Part shown: piece after piece, positions 46,960 through 58,909 of the stretch | How the letters are laid out: each line of letters begins with the position of its first letter | How positions within the stretch are numbered: position 1 is the stretch's first letter | Origin: Tipula vernalis | Taxonomy: Eukaryota > Arthropoda > Insecta > Diptera > Tipulidae | Assembly (NCBI GenBank): GCA_958295665.1 | Contig: OY282560.1 | Coordinates: forward strand, 262,866,641-262,930,640 | Reading direction: 5' to 3' | Length of the DNA stretch: 64,000 nt | Translations under genes and position numbers: made by a program | Notes under the pieces: model-generated | Databases searched by the model: none | The model's input: only the letters and a program-made list of their open reading frames with translations | Told to the model about the DNA's origin: nothing

Positions 46960-47259
46960 TCGTCGAATAAACGATGGAAGTGACTAAATTTATTCAACAA
47001 AAATCCCAAAGTCTTATGGTTTTTCTCGAATGCCCGCTGTATGAACTTGTTGAAAAAAGTAATCAAATACCGGTCTCTAGAGTCAGCCATATAAATAATA
47101 AGCAATATTTTTATCAAATGTTGTAGGATTTTCCGCCGACGAAATTTGTTCAACAAAAATCAAAAGTCCCAAAGTCAAATGATTTTTTTCGAATGTCCGT
47201 AGTATGCACTTGATGTGAAAATTAATAAACCCCAGGGACCGGCCATTTGATAGTTTTTA

Positions 47260-47938
47260 TTGGGTGTGTGAATATGACTCCCCCCTTTTTTGTTAAAATA
47301 AAACACATTTGCTTATTTAGAAAAGGAAAGAATTATTTATTGAAAGTATGTTTCATTTGCAGCTACAACTTTCCCCCATTTTTCAGGCAGTTTACAGATT
47401 CCCTCTCTGAAAAAATCTTGCTCTTTGGAGGCGATCCAATCATTAAGCCAATTTTCGATCTCTGCGCGAGAACTGAACCGCTGTTCAGAAAGAGACGACA
47501 TTATTGCTACAGCCAATTCTGATTGTGTTTGAGAAGAATCATCAGCCAATAACGTTTCCAATTCAGCATCTTCAAATTTTTTGGGTGGTATTCCATGAAA
47601 GAGCCATGCTATCTTGATTGCCAAAATCATCATTTTTATATCGTCGAAACCATTCCTTGCACGTTATATTTCCACAAGCAAACGATAAGTTTCCGCTGCA
47701 CTTTTCTTTGCAGTAAAATAATGTAATAAAACTTCCCGCTGTTTATTTGGAATAAAATTCGACATTTTGAAAGAGTTAAATATACTATTTGTTTACACTT
47801 CAACCAAATGTCGTATACTGCGTTTGATAGCTGACATCAAGTACTATATAATACAAGTATTGCGCATTTATAGTTTACGTAAGCAGTAAAAATAACGACA
47901 CCAATTGAGAAAGGGCGGAGTCATATTCACACACCCAA
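47260..47938 (-). mobile_element. mariner deletion derivative (679 bp) inserted in the satellite
   Basis: TIRs TTGGGTGTGTGAATATGACT and their complement (ending 47938) are flanked by TA (47258-47259, 47939-47940). Removing the element and one TA restores an uninterrupted satellite unit (GATAGTTTTTA + CATCAAGTGC), which fixes the insertion as later than the array. Inside, N- and C-terminal parts of a mariner transposase are fused. Confidence 0.9.
47337..47772 (-). pseudogene. fused N- and C-termini of mariner transposase
   Basis: Minus strand: start MSNFIPNKQREVLLHYFTAK (ATG near 47765), a frameshift and stop near 47660, then FHGIPPKKFEDAELETLLAD with DSSQTQSELA (end of the HTH region). This joins directly to SLSEQRFSSRAEIENWLNDW and KLPEKWGKVVAANETYF, which is the extreme C-terminus. 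The whole DDD catalytic core is missing, yet the junction keeps the frame. Such derivatives arise by internal deletion and can be mobilised by an intact relative. Confidence 0.85.
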
Positions 47939-49115
47939 TACATCAAGTGCATACTTCAGGCATTCGAGGAAATCATTTGACTTTTGGAATTTTGATTTTT
48001 GTTGAACAAATTTCGTCGGCGGAAAATCCTACAACATTTAATGCAAATATTGCTTGTTATTTATGCGGCCGATTCCAGCGACGGCCATTTGATTGTTTTT
48101 GAAATAAGTTCTTACAACGGACATTCAAGAAAAACCATATGACTTTGGGATTTTTGTTGAACAAATTTCTTCGGCGAAAAATGGTACAAAATTTGATAAA
48201 AATATTGCTTGTTATTTATATGGCCGACCCCAGGGATCGCCCATTTGATCATTTTTACATCAAGTACATACTACGGATATTCGAAAAAAATCATTTGACT
48301 TTGGGACTTTTGAATTTTTTTGAACAAATTTCGTTAGCGGAAAATCGTACAACATTTGATGAAAATAATGTTTGTTGTTTATATGGCCCACCCCAGGGGC
48401 CGGCCACTTGATAATTTTTGCATCAAGTACATATTACGGACATTCGAGAAAAAATATTTGACTTTGGGACTTTTAGTTTTTGTTGAACAAATTTCGCCGG
48501 CGGAAAATCGTACAAAATATAATAAAAATATTGCTCCATATTTATATCGCCGGGCCCAGGGACCGGCCATTTGAAAATTTTTACATAACGTACATACTTC
48601 GGGCATTCGAGAAAAATCATTTGACTTTGCGACTTTTGATATTTATTGCGCAAATTTCGTCGGAGGAAAATCCTACAACATTTGATGCAAATATTGCTTG
48701 TTTTTTATAAGGCTGATCCCAGGGACCGGCCATTTGATAATTTTTACATCATGTACATACTACGAACATTCGAGAACAATTATTTGAATTGACACTTTTG
48801 AGTTTTGTTGAACAAATTTCGTTGGCGGAAAATCTACAACATTTTACAAAAATATTGCTGGTTATTTATATTGCCGACCCAAGGGACCGGACATTTGATA
48901 ATTTTTGCATGAAGTGCATACAACGAAAATTCGAAAAAAATCATTTAACTTTGGGATTTTTGATTTTTATTGAGCAAATTTCGTCGGTGGAAAATCGTTC
49001 AACATTTGTTGAAAATAATGTTTGTTGTTTATATGGCTGACTCCAGGGCCGGTCATTTGATAATTTTTACATCAAGTCCATACTTCGGACATTCGAGGAA
49101 AATCTTGTTGAACTA

Positions 49116-50555
49116 AAATCGACTTTATCTATATCCAGGCGTATAATTTGTATTACCACGACATATAAATACGTATACATACGTATACGAGAAATTTATT
49201 TTATAAAAGTCCAAGAAAATTTCCGTTTGCGATTATTTTTTGATAGAGAGAGGTTCATTTCTTTGTTGGACTCCACTAGCTCGATGATGGCGTCGTGTCC
49301 ATTAAAACAGGTCATGTCCTATTAAATGCCCAGTAAGGGTTTTCAAAGAAGGTCGGCCTCTTTCGTAGGTTTATAATAACTAAAAAAATTGTGTGGCTTT
49401 TCGCATCAAAATGGAAGTCGTCCAGAATTTATGTCTGCATTTTTGTACCCAATTTCTAACGCCGTTCGATAGATGGCTGTAGCACAGCAATCTACTTACC
49501 CGTTCCCGTTTCGGCAGAATGACCGCGAGACCACAAAAGGATAACTTTGCTTCCTTGCCTAGTTCTTTGAGGTCACAGCAGCAGCCCCAGGTCCATCTAA
49601 AATAGAAAACCGAACTCCTAGGGTAGCAATGCAAGCTGACTGTCCGAAATTGTACCGTAAATCTTGTGAAAGCTTGAATTTTAATCCGGAGCTGGAAACA
49701 TTGCAATGCGCTAATTCAATAATTATTTCGATTCTATTAGAATTTACTGACTGCTTATACAAAATCGAATTAACTAACGAATAAACGCATTTTCAATGTT
49801 GCTAAATTGTTGTATATAAGAGCCTATTATTTATTTTTAATTTATTATAACAATCTTGTCACAATCCAATGTCGATTTATAACATAAACAAGCAAAAGAA
49901 TAAAGGCAGATTTTTAGAAATCAAAGATTAAACAATAAATTTAAATTAAGAAATATATCAAATTATTAACACTCGAGCAGCTGAATAAATATGATTTTAA
50001 GCCTGATATAAATATATAGAGCTTTAGAAGCCAAAATAAAAAATGAGTTTTGAAAATTCATAGAAAATCTTCGTAGCGGAATTAGCTTATCATGTCTTAA
50101 ATTATAGGTGTTGGTGACTTTAAAACAAATCAAATTAATGGCAAACAAGAATTTATTACTTTGTACCAAAATAAATGTGAAGAGGTAAAATCGCTTAGAA
50201 ACGTAATAATGACTAAATAAATAATTATAATTTCTTTTTATAATGTTTAATCGAATATATTTCTTCAATAGCTACATATTTCACTTACAAAAATCAAACT
50301 TAAAAAAATAAATTTAAAAGTAGCTGCTCGAGCTCTTTTTGAGCAATAGATAAGAAGCGAGTAAATTCGACCGTAGCAAGAATACCTCCTCAGTCCCCAA
50401 CAAATTAAACCGCAACCATTAATTTCGTCAACAAGGGCAAACTAAATTTTTTTTAGAACTTCAGCAGAGCACACAAAACATAAAATTTGTATGTAGTTTT
50501 CTAGTCACTGGAAATTAATAGTCAACCTATGGTATTGAAATTCTGAACAGATTCA
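49116..50555. other. no recognisable gene; one GC-rich patch at 49400-49720
   Basis: Mostly AT-rich. On the minus strand 49400-49720 is unusually GC-rich, contains GGAACGG|GTAAGTAG, a consensus splice donor, and a 108-codon ORF (FTRFTVQFRTVSLHCYPRSS...) without family features. Origin unknown; it could be the 5' part of a host or processed gene or a diverged element. Confidence 0.4.
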
Positions 50556-50563
50556 CTCTTAAA

Positions 50564-51730
50564 TAGGGCATCCAAAAAACCGGGAAATTTTAAAACCCGT
50601 TTTTTCGGCTTTTTAAGCAAATAAAATCTGGGTAAACCTGTTAACTGGTGTTTTAGAAATCGAAATAAAATAAGGTTAAAAGTAATAAATAAGAAAGTCT
50701 AACGCCTCGAAAGTTTCATATTTCATTGATCTTTGATCTTGGTGCAGAAATTGCCTGCCACAGAAAATACGCGTTTGTTTGATGTACATGCAGGTGGATT
50801 ATAGTTGAGTATGTCGAGCAGCTGTTTGAAGTTTTTTGTGCGAGTTCCGCTCGCCTCAAATAATCTAAATTCCTCTAATCAATCAACCTCCAATTCAAGA
50901 TTCTATTCGTTAGAAAATGAAGAGATGCTCTTCTGCATTTCATCCAATTTTGAAGATATACATAGGTGGTTCTCATGTTAAATCTTCTATATCTGTAGCT
51001 TCGTTTAATTGTTCTAAATTTGAACAAATAATTTCTCTTTCCTCCAAAAAACAGTCTTGAAATTACATCTATAGCAAATGTTAATGAATTTCCTTTTGTT
51101 GCATATGATAATTCATCGATTTGGTTTGCTTTTGCTGGTAACGATCCGGTTTGAATATATTTAGGGAGAGAAACTAGTACTTTATTTATTGGGTCTACAA
51201 ATGTCTTTTTCAATGCATCACACATTTTTAAACTTAAATCGTTATTCCATTCTCTTAACTTTACAAAAATACATTTAGAAACACCATCTTCTGTTAACAA
51301 TGTCGCATTGTCTTTACTCTTTATAAGTTTATAGTTTATAATGATTTGAAATCATCTTCGTGGTATACATCCTCATGACCCGTTTCTTCTAAGGCTATTT
51401 TAATGTAATTTTAAGTTTAAGAAGGCGCTCTAGCATCAAATCAAGGAATTCCATTTTGTCTTGCAATCTAACAATAGCGACATTTCCTTCCCTTATTGTG
51501 AAACTACGTTTTGTTGCAAAATAGAATTTTTAATTTGATAAAGTTTCCTCATTCAATATTTTTTATTTAAAAATTATACAATTTATGTAATATTGAAAAG
51601 ATTAATTGCTCTAAAAAACTAGAATTAAAAAATCGGTTAACCGTGGCAAAAAACCAGGTTTTTAGAATAATAAAAAAATGAATAATTAACCGGTTAACCG
51701 GTTTCGGTTTTAACCGGTTTGGATGTCCTA
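50564..51730 (-). mobile_element. short hAT-type element with perfect 8-bp target duplication
   Basis: Ends TAGGGCATCCAAAAAACCGG (50564) and complement of TAGGACATCCAAACCGG (51730); CTCTTAAA is duplicated exactly at 50556-50563 and 51731-51738. Subterminal AACCGGTT repeats crowd the right end (51690-51720). A minus-strand ORF (51300-50875) of 141 codons lies inside. The 8-bp duplication and short TIRs with subterminal repeats are hAT features. Confidence 0.87.
50875..51300 (-). pseudogene. transposase remnant inside the short hAT element
   Basis: The frame reads LTEDGVSKCIFVKLREWNND, then LSLKMCDALKKTFVDPINKV and later ATKGNSLTFAIDVISR. The upstream minus-strand sequence (51530-51310) has further protein-like pieces (RLQDKMEFLDLMLERLLKL) in other frames. 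Helical, Lys/Leu-rich and placed where hAT transposases carry their middle part, but the catalytic and dimerisation motifs are not visible. Assignment rests on the ends of the element. Confidence 0.5.
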
Positions 51731-52063
51731 CTCTTAAACAACTGTGAGGATAGGCAATTTTACCACACTGAAAAAGACTAAAAAGACTAACTGCTCAAAA
51801 ATATCGAGTAGGTAAGACACAATTTACTCAGTAGATTTAAGTCCAATATGTTGAATACTAGTTGCAGTTGGGATAGCCATACAATGATGACCAGGTCCAG
51901 GATATTTTTAATCAGACGTGGTACCGATCAGACGTGTTTTTGATTTCGGTGCAATTGTAATTTAATTTAATTTAATTATATTTAATAGTTTCTGTGTTTT
52001 TATGTTTAACTCTGAATCTATAAATAATCAGTGTACTATAAGTAGTTTTATAGTTTTAGTGAT

Positions 52064-53102
52064 AATGGATAAGAAGTGTTTTGAATGTGGTTGTGCTACA
52101 AAAGAACTGTACTTTTGTTGTGTTGTTTGTTATAAATCAATTGATTTTAAGTGTTTTGGCATCAAAAGCAAAACTACCTTCGATTTAATTTGTCAACTAA
52201 AAAAATCTTCATTATATTTGTGACGATTGTGATGATCTGCTTAAAGTCCAAATGGATTTATTTTCAAAGATGACTGATTCGTTCAATGTTATTAACACAA
52301 ACATTCATAACCTCCTAAGTGATCTAATTTCCATGAGTTCAAAATTATCCAATATTAAAAATCGTCATAACAGCGGTACTTCCAAGTCTATAAATAAAAC
52401 CAGTAATATTAAAGCTAATGACGTCACGAATGTAAGTGTGGCTGTTTCTCAATCTATTCAACAATTAACCAATAGCGGTTTGTGCAACGGTAGTCATATA
52501 AATATTAATAATAAAGTTAATGATAATGATGGTCCGTAGCTCAGATTCAGTCTGAACGGGCTACAAATTTATTACCGACGATGATGACTAAAAATGATTG
52601 TATGAATCAAACTAAAACTAAAACCTCAAATATAAACATGTGCAAAAATATTTCACCGGTAATTTCATCGAAACATTCGATGATTTATAATAATAATGTG
52701 GCTTTCCAAAACCAAAAGCTTAAACCTGATGTCATAATTGGTACCGGTAGTAATATAACATCTATTGAAGCTATTCCACCACGTAAATGGATTTTTGTGT
52801 CGAGACTTAAACTTACTATTACTGACAGTGAATTCACTGAGTTTGTGAAAAATAATCTTCAAATTTTGGATGCTACTTGTGTACGGATCAATAAAGATTC
52901 GCAGAATGGAGTAGGAGCGCCTTATATTTCGTGTAAAATAAGTGTGCCATTTGAATCCTTTGAGATTATTATGAATGCTGATTTATGGCCGGAACACGTA
53001 TACTTATCAAGGAATTCAACTTCAATCAAAATAGAAGAAATATTCGGGGAGGTCGGCGGCTCCCTCAACGAGTGCCTTAAGCACAAACATATCAACACCT
53101 AA
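52064..53102 (+). pseudogene. LINE ORF1: PHD-type zinc finger and RRM-like domain
   Basis: Starts MDKKCFECGCATKELYFCC with VVCYKSIDFKCFGIKSKTTF and, after a frameshift near 52200, YICDDCDDLL: a C4-HC3-like cluster typical of PHD fingers in ORF1 of CR1-type LINEs. A Ser/Asn-rich coiled linker (FSKMTDSFNVINTNIHNLLS) follows. A second frameshift near 52535 leads to an RRM-like C-terminal domain (RKWIFVSRLKLTITDSEFTE ... YISCKISVPFESFE ... LWPEHVYLSR). Ends TAA TAG at 53100-53105. The protein would coat the element RNA. Confidence 0.78.
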
Positions 53103-53103
53103 T

Positions 53104-55985
53104 AGTATTGATTTAAGAAACAATTTTATATATTTTCAAAATGTTCGCGGGATTGCCTCTAAATCCGCTGAGTTATATCGCCTCGTCGTCGCTTCTATGT
53201 ATCCCGTTTACGTGATTGTAGATACCAATTTAAATCCAAATATATATAGTTCTGAGTATTTTCCGACAGACTATATTGTATACAGGTGTGACCGCCCGGC
53301 ACTATCTAGTGTCAAATCAAGTGGAGGAGGTATATTGATGGCAGTTCATTCATCTATTGTAAGTGTGGCAGTTGACAGTGATCTAACAATTGAACTTTTA
53401 TGCATCAAGTTAAATATATTTAAGAAAAATACGTTCATTATTGGCCTTTACCTTCCACCGAGGTCTTCATTTGAAGTTTATACGACTTATACAAACTGTT
53501 TGTATAATATAATAAAATCAAATTAGCTGACAACGTGCTGATAGTTGGCGATTTCAACTTGTCAAAGGTTGATTGGCTGGTAGATGACGACGTAAACTGC
53601 GTCATTCCGTACAATGTTAAGTCGGACGCTGAATCAATATGTATTGATTCCATTTTATCATTTGGTCTCGTTCAGATAAATAACGTTTCTAACTATAATG
53701 GTAAATTTCTGGACTTGTTTTTTGCTAACTCTGCCAATCTATTTATGATAAAGTTGGCACCAGTTCCGTATATCATCAAGAATGTCAACCACAAATCTAT
53801 GGAAATCAATTTAAACGTATCAGAGTTTTTGGTGTCTAATTTTAATACTAATAATTGTAATTCTATTAAATTTTATGATTTTAGGCGATCTGATAATGAT
53901 GGTCTGATTTCTTATTTCAAATCAGTAGAGTGGGATTCGTGTTTTTCGTTGGCGGATATTGATCGCGACGTGCAAATTTTCTATGACATTTTATTCATTG
54001 GCTTCGACAGGTTTGTACCGGTTTCTAATAAAAAAGTTAATCGTAATAATCCTCCGTGGTTTAACAACGATTTAATAAATCTACGTAATCGTAAGAAAAA
54101 ATTATATCGAAGATGGAAGTTATCCGGAAACGCTGACGACAGATTAGCATTTTTAATTTTATCGAAACATTTTGACGATTTGCATTATATTGCTTATAAA
54201 AATTTTATTATTAAGGCTCAAAATAATATGACTTCAAATCCAAAATCATTTTGGAATTTCGTTGACTCCAAAAGGAAAACTTTTGGATTTCCATCAACTA
54301 TGCGGTTCAATGATGTTACTAGTAATAATTCTGGGGGTATTGCTGACTTATTTGCTTCATTTTTTCAAAATATATATAGTCGGACTGATGTTGATAATGA
54401 CAAATATGTTAGTGCAGAAGGTAGTTGTACCAACTCTTGTTTGTACACACCTCACATATCTCCAGAGGATATCGTTAAATCCCTCTATTTGTTTAAGGAT
54501 GGTTGTGGCCCAGATGGTATTCCTTCATACTCTCTTAAAAATTTTAGAAATGAAATGGCCTCTGCCTTTGTCAATTTTATTTAATGATTCACTTTTAAAA
54601 TGTGTTCCGGTTGCCTGGAAATCGTCTCATATTGTACCAATATTTAAATCTGGTAATAGGAGTATGTTTCTAACTACAGGGGTATTTCGTTATTGTCAGC
54701 CATTCCTAAATTGTTTGAGTCAATTGTGTGTGATTTTATGTTTTTTGGACTAAAGTCGTTTATTTTATATGAGCAACATGCTTTTCTCCGTGGGCGTTCT
54801 ACTGCGTCAAATTTAGTGGAGTTTACGAAGCATGCCACGAAGGTGATTGAGAGTAATGCTCAACTGGATGTCATTTACACCGACTTCAGTAAGGCGTTTG
54901 ACTCAATCAATCACTTTATTGTTTTGCAAAAATTACAATCCTTCGAATTTAATGATAATTTAATCTAATGGCTTGAGTCGTACCTAACTGGGCGGGTACG
55001 GTCTGTAGCAATTAACAACAGTTTTTCTAAACCAATTTATGTTTATTCTGGAGTACCTCAGGGCTCACATCTAGGTCCACTTATTTTCATATTATTTGTA
55101 AATGATATCACAAAAAGCATAAAATTTTCCCCATGTCTAATATATGCTGACGACCTAAAATTATTTTCTCCTATTCGTAGTCTATCTGAGGCAGTTAAAT
55201 TACAAATGGATATAGACGGGGTAAAAATAATTTATTACATTTGAATGTAGCTAAGTGCAAAATGGTGACGTTTACACGTTCATCTTCGCATCTTATTTAT
55301 AATTACAGCATTGCAAATAACACTTTGAATCGTGTTAACAAAATAAGGGATCTTGGAATTATATTCACTTCTACATTATCATTTAATCGTCATTTTGACA
55401 TGATTTGTGCCAAAGCCAATTCTATGTTGGGATTTTTAAAATGTAGTATGAAAGAGTTTAATAATCCTAGAGTTTTTGTTTGCATGTATCAATCTCTTGT
55501 ACGCTCACAGCTCGAATATGCATCATGCGTATGGTCTCCACGTTATAATGATCACATAAGCAGAATTGAATCAATACAAAAATCTTTTCTCATTTTTTTT
55601 TGCATATAAAACTGGGGAGTTTGACCATCGATTACCTTGGTGGGAAAATGTTAGGAATCTACCTTCATATGTAGATAGATGTAAATCTTTGAAAATTGAG
55701 CCACTTGAAATTCGTCGTCAGGATGCTGGGGCTATTTTTATTTCCGATTTACTTAACGGTAATATTTTGAGTGCGTACTGTTTAATGAACCTAAAATTGT
55801 ATGCTTCTGTTAAAAACCTACGTACTCGCACACTCTTGAAAATTGATTTTCACCGAACGAATTATATAAGCGACGAGCCTTTGAATTCTACGTCGAAACT
55901 TTATAACGAACTTTGCATATTTTGCGACTTTAACATGACGAAAGTGGAAATCAGACAATCATTGAAAAAAAATGATTTCAGTTGA
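53104..55985 (+). pseudogene. LINE ORF2: apurinic-like endonuclease and reverse transcriptase
   Basis: Begins without clear ATG right at the ORF1 stop (IYFQNVRGIASKSAELYRLV). Endonuclease: VDTNLNPNIYSSEYF (T/E-W region altered), GGGILMAVHSS, then after a 1-bp loss near 53525 LIVGDFNLSKVDW. Linker with NNPPWFNNDLINLRNRKKKL and FWNFVDSKRK. Reverse transcriptase: GCGPDGIPSYSLKNF, SSHIVPIFKSGNRS, LLSAIPKLFESIV, YTDFSKAFDSINHF (A), SGVPQGSHLGPLIFILFVND (B), IYADDLKLFSPI (C, YADD intact), IRDLGIIFTSTLSF. C-terminal region to TGA at 55983-55985. Frame breaks near 54556, 54670, 54966 (stop), 55230 and 55605. Confidence 0.83.
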
Positions 55986-56130
55986 TTAATTTATTTGTGC
56001 TTTTAATAATTTAATTTTTTTGAGAAAATTGTATTTTTTTGTTATTATTAGTCAAAATTGTACTGGAGCTTATGGTTCCGAATAAATTTTTTTCTTTTAA
56101 AATAAAATCAAATAAAATTATTTATTGAAT

Positions 56131-58716
56131 AATTTATTGAATTTTAGAAATAAAACCATGAGCGAATGAGCCATTTAAGGCAGAAACGATTAATTAAATT
56201 TTTTGTAAACAAAAAAATATTTGTTGGTGCAATATATGAATACATTTTTGGCACTCTTGGTATGCTCTTTGGTATACGTATAAATTACAAAAAGCAAACT
56301 CAGCCAGTAAAGAAACGAATCAATTTTTATTACCTCGTACAAACCGAGAACTAACATTCAGTACAAATTGTTTATAATGTCGATTACCTAATATGAGTTC
56401 ATTGCGATAAATACCACAACTCAAATCTTATTGAACTTTTACAAACAATATTTCTAAGACAACATACAAACATACATGTATAATACATGTATAATATAAA
56501 TGAAAAGCATAAAATAAAAGAAAATCGAACAACATGACAGGAAACATAATAAGAATAATAAAGTAAAGTTCATGTGTTCCAATTTCATAACTCGTTATTA
56601 TTTATCAAAAAAAAAAGTTTCTTAATATTTCTCGTTATTATTGTTACTTTTCAATGAACTTATATGTTTCGTTTTCTTCCATCATTGCTACTTCTTCCAT
56701 ATTTGTTATCCATAACTTTTAACTTATGGAAAATATTGCCGTATTATGTTTCACAAAAAAATAAAATAAAATTTAAAAAGATTTTCAAGATCTCACTCCA
56801 GGAACTCTTGTAGTTTTATACTATTGCAAATATGTATGTATGTAAATCGTAAACATTTATAAAATATTTACAAACTTCATGTAAAATCCATCCAAACTTG
56901 ACATACGTAATTGAATACCTTTAACTAGGGTAATTAAATTCGTGCACATAACAATTTTTTTTTTATATAATTACAAGACAATGGCCAAACTTCTGAGAAT
57001 GAAATTAAATCTCTTAAATATATAAATTTATTCATAGTACATAACATAATTTAAATCGCTACAGAAAAGTTTAGCACGTGACTTTAGAATAATAAAGTGT
57101 TTATGTAAATTAAACATAATTTTCTAATTAAAATATAACAAAAAGTTGAAATGAATAAGAAAAGCAGAAAATTTCCTTTAACCTCACGCGTCACATAATA
57201 TTCATAAATATACGAGTATATATTATGTAGCTGGTCTAGTAGTAACATTAATTTATATTATGTATATTATATAGAAATGAAATTTGAATAAAATTATGTA
57301 AATCTTTTTGACATAAAAAACATAAAATCTAGAATCATGAAAACAAATAATAAAGAAATATACATTTTGCTATCAGAAGAAGTAAGAATTTCTATATATA
57401 TTCTCAAGTGTCCCTGTTCTTGTTTGTTGTTCTTCTTCGAGGAATCTATATAACTTTTCTTATAACCATGTTTTGTGTGCGCTTCGTATTTTTATGAAAT
57501 TTTTTTTCTTCTAAATATCATAAAAAGAAAATCTTTTTTTTTTTTTTTGTTTTGTTTTGTGTTACGGAAAATTCCCAGGATAGCAAATAAAATTATTCGA
57601 AATGTTACTGAAATTTTGTTTGCTCTTTGCTTGTGTATACGTACTGTATATGGATATGTTTGAATCACAGACTCAAAAGATTTTGAGACGAATTGACAAA
57701 AAAATTATGTCTCTTGGGTTTGGACGATTACATACAGAGTTATTGAGTAAACAAACGGGTTTCATACAAATATATATATATTTTTATAAGCCGTCATGCA
57801 TGCGTCCATTAACACTTTAATCCCAACAATCAATCATCAAAAAAATACCACCAAAATAAAATATATTCAATCGAATCAAAGACGATTATCGCTACTGTTC
57901 AATACACACAAATCAACGTTAAATCTATCAACTACGATTTTTTTTCCTAACATTCCCATCTAATCAATTATTTATGATTAATTCTATTTATTATTAGATC
58001 TTCTTATTACCAATGGTATTTTTTCTTAATATTTTTATTAATTATATAACCAAAAACTAAAATAAAAACAATACATTCAAATCAATATTAAAAATGATTG
58101 ACAACGAAGCACAAAAATTCTGAAGAAAATATTTTTTTTTTTCTGTTTAATAAGTTTTCACCGCGCGATCAAAATTCTTCAACTACAAATTACCTATACA
58201 GACTAATAACAAAGAGGCAAAATATAAATTAATTCATCAAAAATTATTAAAGTTTTCAAATCACGTCAAACTAATAAATTTTATAATTTAATAAAAAAAA
58301 AAATATTAAGAATTTTGTTGTTGTTATATAATTAAAATTACTTTTAATGGATTTAGAGTTTTTTTTTTTTTGTTTTCGAATTCAATTGAAAACTATTAAA
58401 ATGTCAATTAAATATTGAAAACGATTTGTAATTTTTATGTTTTGTTTATTCAAAATAATTTGATTATGAAATTAAAGAATTTTTATTCCAAAAATAATTA
58501 TTTAAAGTTGAGTGGGCGCATGTGATGTGAATAATTTGGGAATTATGTAATTTATTTATTTATTTTTTTTTTGGTTGCAAAATCTATTCTTGTGGCGCAG
58601 TATATACATAGGTTCGTATTTAGGTACATTACAGTGTCCCTTATTTTGATAATTTTTTTGTTTTTTTTTAATTATTGTAACACACAAACCCACCACTTTT
58701 TTATCTATGCAAAATC
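56131..58716. other. AT-rich, TE-poor stretch without a recognisable gene
   Basis: Poly-T runs, TATG/CATA microsatellites and ORFs with low-complexity content only. Texture is like 7437-9223 and 29950-33822. It lies downstream, on the minus strand, of the candidate exon 58717-58763. Confidence 0.45.
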
Positions 58717-58763
58717 TTAGGCGGATCGGAAAACATTTACTCGTGCCTCAGAGGCCGTTAAGT
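58717..58763 (-). other. candidate short exon, minus strand
   Basis: GATTTCTGTTTGTAG (ending 58764) is a good acceptor on the minus strand. It is followed by a GC-rich 47-nt segment open for 14 codons (LTASEARVNVFRSA) to TAA at 58719-58717. A GT (CGA|GTAAAT) inside would alternatively make it an internal micro-exon. Too short for any family call. Confidence 0.25.
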
Positions 58764-58909
58764 CTACAAACAGAAATCATCTAGTTAAAATTAAGAAAAA
58801 TAAAGATTATTTAATTTTTGTGTATTATACTACTATTTTTATTTAACTGGAATATTATAATAAAAATAATGTTAGACATTTAAATAATATTTTAAAACGG
58901 AAATAAGCG

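Larger units (their letters stand above)
46960..49115. repeat. satellite-like array of about 162-bp units that changes strand
   Basis: From about 47230 the forward unit repeats with landmarks GAACAAATTTCGTCGGCGGA, GGACCGGCCATTTGATAATT, CATCAAGTACATACTACGGA and CATTCGAGAAAAATCATTTG. GAACAAATTTCG recurs at about 48002, 48151, 48322, 48483, 48646, 48808 and 48971 (spacing mostly 161-163). The segment 46960-47215 carries the same unit inverted, so the array is head-to-head at about 47215-47235. A mariner derivative splits one forward unit. Short ORFs inside (LNKFRRRKI... and similar) recur only because the units repeat. Confidence 0.82.
51840..56130 (+). mobile_element. near full-length CR1-superclade LINE
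   Basis: Plus strand: 5' UTR, ORF1 (PHD-type finger plus RRM-like domain), ORF2 (endonuclease and reverse transcriptase), and a 3' end with A/T-rich tandem tail (AATAAAATCAAATAAAATTA near 56100). The exact 5' end and target duplication were not found. About six frame breaks or stops are spread over ORF1 and ORF2, so it is inactive but complete in outline. Clade by domain content: no RNase H, PHD-like ORF1, KAFDSINH motif A; closest to the Daphne/Crack/Kiri-type groups, exact group open. Confidence 0.85.

Noticed and set aside
47905..49040. Overlapping ORFs of similar sequence in the array (FRRRKIVQNIIKILL and the like)
   Set aside because: They repeat only because the 162-bp unit repeats, do not keep one frame through the array and occur on both strands.
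47941..49115. CRISPR array
   Set aside because: Units are contiguous and 162 bp long, without short repeat plus unique spacer pattern; the genome is an insect's.
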